Assembly: GCA_035946175.1 (NCBI GenBank)
Contig: DASYZQ010000047.1
Coordinates: 1-7,413 of the forward strand
DNA length: 7,413 nucleotides
Reading direction: 5' to 3'
From: DASYZQ01 sp035946175
GTDB lineage: Bacteria; Patescibacteriota; Saccharimonadia; Saccharimonadales; UBA4665
Shown here: positions 1 to 4,633 of the stretch, piece after piece
How positions within the stretch are numbered: position 1 is the first letter of the stretch
How the letters are laid out: every line of letters begins with the position of its first letter
The notes under the pieces: model-generated
Seen by the model: the letters and a program-made list of their open reading frames with translations, nothing else
Told to the model about the DNA's origin: nothing
The model's database searches: none
Translations under genes and position numbers: made by a program

Positions 1-2
1 CA

Positions 3-32
3 TTGACAACCAAACACCTGCTCAGCTATATT
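3..32 (+). promoter_or_regulatory. Putative sigma70-type promoter upstream of the methyltransferase leader
   Basis: A perfect -35 box TTGACA (3-8) and a -10 box TATATT (27-32, 5/6 to consensus) are separated by 18 bases, so transcription would begin near 39. This would leave a leader of about 200 bases before the methyltransferase ATG at 246. The match is good but purely sequence-based, and the boxes lie at the window edge where an upstream gene could still be ending: frame 3 is open from 3 to a TAA at 78-80. Confidence 0.4.
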
Positions 33-41
33 TTGGGCTAC

Positions 42-223
42 CGAATCGACCATAACACATACGATTCGTACACCATTTAACAATAACCGGAAAAGATCTT
101 ATTGAAGCGGTTATGGTGTATGGAAATGGTCGACCAGCTAAGGGGTTGGCGGTCGCAAGTGACGGACAACTTGGGTCGTAGCTTTCAGAGCCTTTGTCCA
201 TAGATTTGTATCCTAAATCCAAA
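42..223 (+). other. Inverted-repeat-rich leader region before the methyltransferase
   Basis: No convincing gene is visible here. The stretch has several short exact inverted repeats: CGAATCG/CGATTCG (42-48/62-68), ATAACC/GGTTAT (84-89/109-114) extended by CACCAT/ATGGTG (71-76/113-118), the palindrome TGGTCGACCA (127-136), GGACAA/TTGTCC (164-169/194-199) and ATTTG/CAAAT (204-208/219-223). CCATAAC in the first loop (50-56) could also pair with GTTATGG (110-116). Together with the promoter-like boxes at 3-32 this could be a structured 5' leader. No known riboswitch class was recognised, and chance pairing remains possible. Confidence 0.3.
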
Positions 224-245
224 TATGCCATGTTATTACTAAACT

Positions 246-1184
246 ATGCGGACAGACGGGACCTTACCTGGAGAGTTAGGCGAAACATTTAATACCCAAG
301 ACTGTGGCTCTGAGATAGGTCCTGCTATCGATACTGATGAAGCAGCCATGTTACGTGCCGCACAACTTAATCGTGACGCCCGAGCATGGCAGCAAGCCCG
401 CGGTCATACGCTCGATTTTTCTTGCTATGCCAGTAAGTTCAACCTTCAGCCATATGACCCTGAACCTGCTCAAGTACTACTAGCCAGACATGAAGCAGTG
501 GGATATCCTCATCACTGTAGTTTCGGCGAAGCCGACCTTGTAATCGACGAAGGAGTATTTAGCCCTGACCTTACCAGAGTATCCCCATTCTTGCTCTATG
601 CCGTAGACTTTAAACCTGGTGAGCGCGTACTTGATGCCTTTAGTGGTAGTGGCGGATTAGGCATTAATGCCGCGCTGCATGGTGCCGACTCAGTTGTTGC
701 ATTTGATACGTCTACTAAAGCAACAGCCTGCATACAGAAGAATGCCGAGAGAAATGGCGTTGGCACAATTGTTGATGCTCGCCAAGGAACTCTAACAGAA
801 ACCATTACTCCTGATGAAACATTTGATCTGATCATAGCTAATCCTCCACTCATACCAGGAAATCCCGACAAGGGACTAGAGTCAGCGTTATTTGATACTG
901 GATTACAGGCGACGAGAGAGCTCGTCACTGCTTTGCCTGGCCTCCTTACAAAGAGAGGCCGCTGTTATCTACTCACTTCAGATGTTGTTGATCGCCAAGG
1001 CTACGAATGCCATATTGATCAACTATGTCGTCAGCAGGAACTTAGGTTCTTGACAGTAGCCCAGCTACATCTTCGATATGAATCGTATAGAGTGCACAAA
1101 ATAGAACACTGGACGGGTGGACGACGGATTGGGGCCGCAATGAATTGGCTCATGGATGGGGAGATAGCCATAGGGACGAGATAG
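246..1184 (+). CDS. Class I SAM-dependent methyltransferase (PrmC/RsmC/RlmG-like fold)
   Basis: A 312-residue protein that should transfer a methyl group from S-adenosylmethionine in the cytoplasm; the substrate cannot be read from the sequence. The Rossmann core starts near residue 122. Motif I is VLDAFSGSGGLG (128-139), an acidic residue at the end of strand 2 is D154, and motif IV is NPPL (199-202), the (N/D)PP(Y/F)-type signature of enzymes that methylate amide or exocyclic nitrogens, such as PrmC on release factors or RsmC/RlmG on rRNA guanine. The preceding GVFSPDLTRVSPFLL (103-117) resembles the pre-motif-I segment of those families. The N-terminal ~100 residues are not recognised and may bind substrate. 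The ATG at 246 has no clear Shine-Dalgarno sequence; ATG 348 (residue 35) is an alternative. The gene ends in TAG, 166 bases before the nuclease. Fold assignment is firm, substrate open. Confidence 0.85.
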   Translation: MRTDGTLPGELGETFNTQDCGSEIGPAIDTDEAAMLRAAQLNRDARAWQQARGHTLDFSCYASKFNLQPYDPEPAQVLLARHEAVGYPHHCSFGEADLVIDEGVFSPDLTRVSPFLLYAVDFKPGERVLDAFSGSGGLGINAALHGADSVVAFDTSTKATACIQKNAERNGVGTIVDARQGTLTETITPDETFDLIIANPPLIPGNPDKGLESALFDTGLQATRELVTALPGLLTKRGRCYLLTSDVVDRQGYECHIDQLCRQQELRFLTVAQLHLRYESYRVHKIEHWTGGRRIGAAMNWLMDGEIAIGTR

Positions 1185-1350
1185 ATCCGCAGATACACGG
1201 CATATTGGCATATGAGCCAGGAGTTTGGTTCGTCCTTTTTCCCCTTGCAGAAATGGCAAAAAGCCAAACCTAAACAAGACTGTTTGTTGTAGCAAATTTG
1301 TTCTTGGTGGGGATGGAAGTACAGGAATCTAACCTTTACAGAAGATTGGG

Positions 1351-1809
1351 ATGTTAATGTCAAGGAGATACGTCAAGTTCTTACTTCGCAGGCAAAGCAT
1401 AGAATGGTACCATCTTACCGTGAGTAAAAAATCCGGCAAAATCATAATACCTGTTGGGATGAAACCGCGCCCCAGACAGCACGAAATAGATGCTGCTGAG
1501 ATTCTGGCAGAATATTTCAGGGCTAATGTTGAGTTTATACCGACAACAAATCGCAATACACCAGATTATTTGATTAATGGGGTTCTGTGGGAACTGAAGA
1601 GTCCGCAGGGCACAGGCAAAAATAATATACAAAGACAGCTGCAATACGCTTCGCACCAATCAGCTAATGTAATTATTCACGCTGGTAGATCAAAGATGCA
1701 CAGCGCGAAAATAAGGCGAGAAGTTGAAAGACAATTCAGGATTATAAAATCTATTAGAAGGCTGTTGTTTATATCGAAGGATGGCAAAATTATTGAAATA
1801 AAACGCTGA
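1351..1809 (+). CDS. Stand-alone nuclease resembling the CdiA C-terminal tRNase domain (PD-(D/E)XK type)
   Basis: A basic 152-residue protein. Visible catalytic pattern: E45/E50 in an N-terminal helix, then P71-D72, then E81-L-K83 after a short strand, which is the PD...ExK arrangement of restriction-like nucleases. The stretch from HEIDAAE (44-50) through NTPDYLINGVLWELKSP (69-85) and the Q103-S-x-N-V-I-I strand matches my memory of the tRNase domain found at the C-terminus of contact-dependent inhibition toxins (CdiA-CT), here without delivery domains, signal peptide or membrane segment. Related small free-standing proteins occur in Gram-positive phages and CPR bacteria. No immunity-like gene is adjacent. 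The start is uncertain: ATG 1351 or 1357 lack a good ribosome site, and GTG 1420 or ATG 1459 would still keep the catalytic core. Its 3' end contains the promoter of the RNA-like unit at 1828. Substrate (tRNA or DNA) is inferred only. Confidence 0.75.
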   Translation: MLMSRRYVKFLLRRQSIEWYHLTVSKKSGKIIIPVGMKPRPRQHEIDAAEILAEYFRANVEFIPTTNRNTPDYLINGVLWELKSPQGTGKNNIQRQLQYASHQSANVIIHAGRSKMHSAKIRREVERQFRIIKSIRRLLFISKDGKIIEIKR

Positions 1810-1821
1810 TTATACTAAAAT
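1793..1821 (+). promoter_or_regulatory. Strong promoter candidate inside the 3' end of the nuclease gene
   Basis: The -35 box TTGAAA (1793-1798, 5/6) and the -10 box TAAAAT (1816-1821, 5/6) are separated by exactly 17 bases. Initiation would fall near 1828, directly in front of the first hairpin of the RNA-like unit. The -35 box lies within the last codons of the nuclease gene. Confidence 0.5.
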
Positions 1822-1827
1822 ACGAGT

Positions 1828-1911
1828 ATTGGAGGTTCGTCAGCGTTGTAACGCACATTCTGAACCTTCGCCATAAAGTAGTCTTTGCGGAAGCAAGGAC
1901 TTTTTGTTTTT
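1828..1911 (+). ncRNA. Putative ~80-nt small RNA with two hairpins and its own terminator
   Basis: Between a promoter (1793-1821) and an intrinsic terminator the sequence folds cleanly. GGAGGTTC (1831-1838) pairs over 8 bp (one G-U) with GAACCTTC (1862-1869). Inside it GCGT/ACGC (1843-1846/1851-1854) closes a TGTA loop. A short linker leads to the terminator hairpin at 1881-1900. No start codon follows the GGAGG at 1831 at a useful distance, and GGAGG itself is paired, so a coding role is unlikely. No known RNA family was recognised: it is not 4.5S/SRP, tmRNA, 6S or an obvious riboswitch. It could be an independent sRNA, a regulator acting on the nuclease gene whose 3' end it overlaps, or a terminated leader for the gene at 2135. 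Promoter, fold and terminator are seen; the function is not known. Confidence 0.45.
1881..1911 (+). terminator. Intrinsic terminator
   Basis: GTCTTTGC (1881-1888) pairs with GCAAGGAC (1893-1900) over 8 bp with one G-U wobble around a GGAA tetraloop, followed at once by TTTTTGTTTTT (1901-1911). It would end both the nuclease transcript and the RNA starting near 1828. Confidence 0.85.
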
Positions 1912-1947
1912 CGTCGACTGAGTAGGACTATTCTTCTCGAATAGAAT

Positions 1948-2103
1948 TTGGTCAGTTTGTCAAGCATACAGATTAGCCCATTCTACCGAAGTTTTTTGGA
2001 AATTAATGAAAATAACGTCCAGGTTGGTGGGCTTGAACGGCTTTATTTCGAACACCTTTTGAAATGGTTGGACCAAGTTGTAAAAGGATTAATCACCGAG
2101 TAG
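1948..2103 (+). CDS. Small ORF of unknown function spanning the left repeat
   Basis: A frame of 51 residues reads through the left direct repeat and ends in TAG at 2101-2103. There is no ATG; TTG at 1948 or 1957 would have to start it, with no ribosome-binding site in view. The C-terminal part (ERLYFEHLLKWLDQVVKG) has the look of an amphipathic helix. The same frame is open across the right repeat copy, and the three base differences between copies give conservative changes (E/D, Q/R, V/I). It may be a gene fragment carried by the repeat, or an accident of base composition. No family was recognised. Confidence 0.2.
   Translation: MVSLSSIQISPFYRSFLEINENNVQVGGLERLYFEHLLKWLDQVVKGLITE
1973..2032. 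repeat. Left copy of 60-bp direct repeat (attL-like, tRNA-Leu 3' end fragment)
   Basis: It matches 3644-3703 at 57 of 60 positions without gaps (offset 1671). The right part of the repeat, TTGGTGGGC, contains the last 8 bases of the tRNA-Leu gene (encoded CCA, discriminator and four acceptor bases) on the minus strand. After 2032 the tRNA sequence is lost, apart from TTGAAC, which also occurs ten bases further on inside the intact tRNA. The copies differ at 2000 (A versus C), 2021 (A/G) and 2023 (G/A). Confidence 0.9.
2059..2086 (+). promoter_or_regulatory. Weak promoter candidate for the HD-like gene
   Basis: The -35 box TTGAAA (2059-2064) and TAAAAG (2081-2086, 4/6) are 16 bases apart, about 40 bases ahead of the gene at 2135. 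The -10 box is poor, so this is tentative. It lies just inside the left repeat, so the gene could be expressed from within the putative element. Confidence 0.25.
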
Positions 2104-2134
2104 GCTAGGTGCTCCGAAGGTCTCGAGCAATGAA

Positions 2135-3538
2135 ATGAGTGGCCCGAGTGGCAATAGTGACGTTTCATGGTATTATATCTTCGTGTCAGAAAGCGATCCT
2201 TCTGTCCCATTCTCTCAAGACCCAAGCCTATTGGCTGGTGATGCAAGTGCTCTTCACCAACAGCCAGAATATCTCAGTACAAATTTGCGCTACATTATGA
2301 CGACTTATCCGTCTATATCGTTATTGAGAGATGCGCAGTCATATCCTAAGGGGAATATAGACGATTATCCTTATCCCGGGGTCTCGGGCGAACAATTACG
2401 GACAGCAAAATCAATTGCCGTGTTACGCCGGGTACATAATGGCGACGAAGCAGGTCTTCTTGGTCCGGATGCTGATTCCCTCAGACCCGGCTACCGGGTA
2501 TATAGTCGGATAATTGAGCGCGGTGTTCGGGAGCTCGGCGAAGGTGATGTAAGATTGGGTACTACGAAAATGGAGACCATACTTGCCGTACACGACATGG
2601 GCAAGTCTCGCCTTGTAGGCGGGATAGCTGAGCAAGCTTATGGAACGACTGATCATGATATGGCATTGCCGGCATTAGTTAGGGATGGCTTCGGTGCACT
2701 CAGGGGTCACGTGGATCGGCTCGTTTCGTCTTGGTTGGAAGTTAGTGTCGATGCGGATCTGAGTGCGTTCCTCGGTAGGCAGCGAGGAATCGATCCGTCT
2801 TTTAATGTCGGCAGACATCTTCAAGGCGAGTCTGACTTCCTGCTCTTCCAAAGTACCGTGCACGATGTGAGCCGTACGGCAATGGCCGAATTCGTACTAG
2901 ACCTACTTGGCGGCGATGGTCACCAAAACCCCGATGGACCGGTTAAGTTTAGTAATATACCGCCTGCCTTCAATGGTATTGCTGCTGGGCTAGAGAAGAT
3001 AGTTGATGCCACTGATCGGGGTATTGATCGGTCTGATCTCTATTCCTTATGGGAAGAAGTAGCGTATCCGAGTGATGATCTATATAGGCTTGGCCTCAGT
3101 AGAGATAGTGTCGGAGGTAGAGCTATTACCAGAATTGCCTTCATGGGGCGGGAACACCAACGAGGTGATATTGATGAGGCTCTTGCTAATGTCAGTGCCT
3201 TACGCGGCATACTGGGCACAATGGATCCTAGGGCCCGGGGCCGGGTAGAAGACCTTCTGCAGGACACCAGAGGAACTGATCTAGGTTTCACGCCGCACGT
3301 TATGGAAGCGATGCGGAAACAGTTCGGCACAGAGCAAGCCTATGCTCACCTCGTCCATATGCTTGACCAAGTAGCAATTTCTGAGGCAGTCGTCCACAAA
3401 CCGTCAGAAGTCCTAACGATCAACTTCGATAACAAGTTTGATTGGTCAGGTGTCGCTCATGATAGCGACATTAGAATCACCATGAGCGAACCTGATAGCT
3501 CTGGTGTCATTAATGCTGGCTTTAAAGTTTCTCGCTAA
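2135..3538 (+). CDS. Uncharacterised protein with an HD-phosphohydrolase-like motif
   Basis: A 467-residue soluble protein without signal peptide or membrane segment. The only signature I recognise is METILAVHDMGK (146-157): an H153-D154 pair in a helix followed by MGK, as in the HD superfamily of metal-dependent phosphohydrolases, with D173-H174-D175 about 20 residues later. The usual first histidine, some 30 residues before the HD pair, is not evident (region 120-132, YRVYSRIIERGVR), so the domain may be degenerate or divergent. Residues 185-400 look largely helical, and the last ~45 residues look like beta strands. The ATG at 2135 has a GAAGG at 2116-2120, too far upstream (14 bases) to be ideal; GTG 2183 and ATG 2297 are alternatives that keep the motif. 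It is the only sizeable gene between the two 60-bp repeats, which makes it the cargo of the putative tRNA-associated element. Substrate and role are unknown. Confidence 0.7.
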   Translation: MSGPSGNSDVSWYYIFVSESDPSVPFSQDPSLLAGDASALHQQPEYLSTNLRYIMTTYPSISLLRDAQSYPKGNIDDYPYPGVSGEQLRTAKSIAVLRRVHNGDEAGLLGPDADSLRPGYRVYSRIIERGVRELGEGDVRLGTTKMETILAVHDMGKSRLVGGIAEQAYGTTDHDMALPALVRDGFGALRGHVDRLVSSWLEVSVDADLSAFLGRQRGIDPSFNVGRHLQGESDFLLFQSTVHDVSRTAMAEFVLDLLGGDGHQNPDGPVKFSNIPPAFNGIAAGLEKIVDATDRGIDRSDLYSLWEEVAYPSDDLYRLGLSRDSVGGRAITRIAFMGREHQRGDIDEALANVSALRGILGTMDPRARGRVEDLLQDTRGTDLGFTPHVMEAMRKQFGTEQAYAHLVHMLDQVAISEAVVHKPSEVLTINFDNKFDWSGVAHDSDIRITMSEPDSSGVINAGFKVSR

Positions 3539-3584
3539 GCCGGAGCTAGGATCAGGCGATTTATCTGAGAAAGCGGGTCCTAAT

Positions 3585-3638
3585 GTGTTCGTTATCTCCC
3601 AAAGTTTTGTGTTTGGCGTATCCAGGCTTCCCGAACAC
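3585..3638. other. Nested inverted repeat downstream of the HD-like gene
   Basis: GTGTTCG (3585-3591) is complementary to CGAACAC (3632-3638), and inside it CCAAA (3599-3603) pairs with TTTGG (3612-3616). No T-run follows, so it is not a standard terminator. CGAACACC (3632-3639) also appears at 2049-2056, just inside the left repeat, so both inner flanks of the putative element carry the same 8-mer. It may be a recombination or structural signal, or chance. Confidence 0.25.
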
Positions 3639-3643
3639 CCAAT

Positions 3644-3703
3644 TTAGCCCATTCTACCGAAGTTTTTTGGACATTAATGAAAATAACGTCCGGATTGGTG
3701 GGC
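3644..3703. repeat. Right copy of 60-bp direct repeat (attR-like, overlaps tRNA-Leu 3' end)
   Basis: It is the partner of 1973-2032 (57/60 identical). Its last 8 bases are the 3' end of the intact tRNA-Leu gene; the rest is the sequence immediately downstream of that tRNA on the minus strand. Confidence 0.9.
3669..3691 (-). other. Hairpin just downstream of tRNA-Leu
   Basis: On the minus strand GGACGTTA and TAATGTCC form an 8-bp stem with one G-U pair and a 7-base loop, four bases after the encoded CCA. It is followed by A residues, not U, so it does not meet the rules for an intrinsic terminator; it may mark the end of the tRNA precursor or help processing. In the left repeat copy, the C-to-A change at 2000 breaks the stem. 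Confidence 0.4.
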
Positions 3704-3782
3704 GAGAGAGGACTTGAACCTCCACAGCCTTGCGGCCACTACCACCTCAAGGTAGCGTGTCTACCGATTCCACCACTCGCCC
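3696..3782 (-). tRNA. tRNA-Leu (anticodon GAG)
   Basis: An 87-base class II tRNA with CCA encoded. The acceptor strands GGGCGAG and CTCGCCC are fully paired (3776-3782 with 3700-3706), with discriminator A at 3699 and CCA at 3696-3698. The anticodon stem CTACC/GGTAG encloses the loop TTGAGGT, giving anticodon GAG (plus-strand bases 3746-3748), which reads CUC and CUU leucine codons. The long variable arm (GGCCGCAAGGCT) is typical of tRNA-Leu, and the T loop carries GGTTCAAG. The gene is intact. Its 3' end is the border of the direct repeat described at 3644-3703, consistent with this tRNA being an integration target that was restored by the incoming sequence. Confidence 0.97.
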
Positions 3783-3799
3783 ACGGCTTTGCTCATTTT

Positions 3800-3828
3800 A
3801 CTATAACCCCTACCCCAGGTAAAACCAA
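3800..3828 (-). promoter_or_regulatory. Promoter of tRNA-Leu
   Basis: On the minus strand a -10 box TATAGT (3800-3805, 5/6) lies 17 bases downstream of TTGGTT (3823-3828, weak -35). Initiation would fall about ten bases before the tRNA 5' end at 3782. The -35 box starts four bases past the stop codon of the upstream endonuclease gene, so the tRNA can be transcribed on its own or by readthrough. Confidence 0.5.
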
Positions 3829-3832
3829 TTGT

Positions 3833-4585
3833 CTATTTGCCACGCCCCGGCGATACCGTGAAAAATAGCGGATAGTGATCTGAATGGGAAACTCGTTTCA
3901 TTTCGACCCGATCGACCGAGCAATTTCGTTGGAAAATATAGTCATTCTGCCAGTAGATCCCTGGACCAAAGCGGAATGTGCGCAAGTTTTCAAAGGCAGC
4001 GACAAATCCGTACCGCGCCATCAATGTGATTAAGCCCTTGCCGAACGGATAATTAAAATCTCCCAGAACTAGGGCGGGCATAGATGCACCAAGAGCATCT
4101 ACTATGTGCTGCGCTTGTCCCAGCTTCCTACGGTTGTGAACATCCGCAGAGAGGTGAGTGTCGACGAGCGAGAACTTTCTGCCTTTGTAAATAAAAGTGG
4201 CCTGCAACGCCGTCCTATCAGTGGCAATACGTGCCAATCGTACATCAAATTTATGACCTTCCCGTATGAAGACTAGCTGCAGCTGGCCTTTGCCACCGAG
4301 CGAGATAGTCTTGGACATTTTCAGCTGGAGCTTATTTCGGTCAAAGATAATCAGTTCGCCATAGGTTTTACGTCGCCATATAAAACCGGCAGCAAAAATA
4401 GCCTGATAATTCTTCCCAGTCAATTGGCTTTCTATGATATCCAACCTGTCTTCAGGAAATTCCTGAAAGCAGTAAAAATCCTGTAGTTTGTTTTGGCGAG
4501 CCAGCCAGGTCACTAACGGATCCAATTTTTTCCCTAGAAAAACATTATAGCTTACCCCGTGCAATACGTCAGTTGTTTGTTTCAT
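3833..4585 (-). CDS. Endonuclease/exonuclease/phosphatase (EEP) family protein
   Basis: A 250-residue protein with the complete EEP (DNase I-like) metal-dependent hydrolase signature: N14 in SYNVF, E42 in CFQEF, H144 in DTHLS, D176 and N178 in GDFNYP, D215 in NDYIF, and D236-H237 in SHSDHYPL. Members cleave phosphodiester bonds in nucleic acids or act on phospholipid or inositol phosphates; substrate cannot be assigned from sequence. No signal peptide is seen, so a cytoplasmic role is likely. Length is typical of single-domain members. The ATG has GAGAAG only three bases upstream (4589-4594), which is short spacing. A 13-codon frame (4623-4582, MSHLFGNSPARSI) overlaps the ATG by four bases in an ATGA arrangement and could couple translation. 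The gene follows the flavoprotein by 48 bases, and both are probably co-transcribed. Confidence 0.9.
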   Translation of the reverse strand: MKQTTDVLHGVSYNVFLGKKLDPLVTWLARQNKLQDFYCFQEFPEDRLDIIESQLTGKNYQAIFAAGFIWRRKTYGELIIFDRNKLQLKMSKTISLGGKGQLQLVFIREGHKFDVRLARIATDRTALQATFIYKGRKFSLVDTHLSADVHNRRKLGQAQHIVDALGASMPALVLGDFNYPFGKGLITLMARYGFVAAFENLRTFRFGPGIYWQNDYIFQRNCSVDRVEMKRVSHSDHYPLFFTVSPGRGK

Positions 4586-4633
4586 ATACTTCTCGCAGGC
4601 GAATTGCCAAACAAATGACTCATGCTGACTTTA

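Larger units (their letters stand above)
1973..3703. mobile_element. Putative 1.7-kb mini-element integrated at the 3' end of tRNA-Leu(GAG)
   Basis: A near-identical 60-bp repeat bounds a segment with one substantial gene (2135-3538). The right copy runs into the 3' end of a complete minus-strand tRNA-Leu gene. The left copy, on the side the tRNA 3' end points toward, keeps only the tRNA tail and downstream flank. This is the layout produced by site-specific integration into a tRNA 3' end. Sequence outside the repeats is not shared, which argues against simple tandem duplication of a longer tract. No recombinase, replication gene or excisionase is visible inside, so the element would have to be a remnant, or be mobilised in trans. 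An old duplication of the tRNA flank followed by decay is the main alternative. Confidence 0.45.

Noticed and set aside
22..231. Minus-strand ORF of 69 codons at the left edge
   Set aside because: It has no ribosome-binding site and no recognisable motif, and overlaps the promoter-like boxes and inverted repeats. It is not excluded, but too weak to call.
596..928. Minus-strand ORF opposite the methyltransferase
   Set aside because: It is antisense to the Rossmann core of a convincing gene and has low-complexity Ser/Pro/Ala composition, typical of a shadow frame.
1220..1270. Possible terminator after the methyltransferase (AGGA/TCCT stem before TTTTT; GTTTGG/CCAAAC pairing)
   Set aside because: The stems are only 4-6 bp with long loops, below what supports a terminator call.
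3677..3868. Plus-strand ORF of 63 codons containing VGERGLEPPQ
   Set aside because: It is the antisense translation of tRNA-Leu, a well-known spurious protein pattern; it runs across the whole tRNA and into the endonuclease 3' end.
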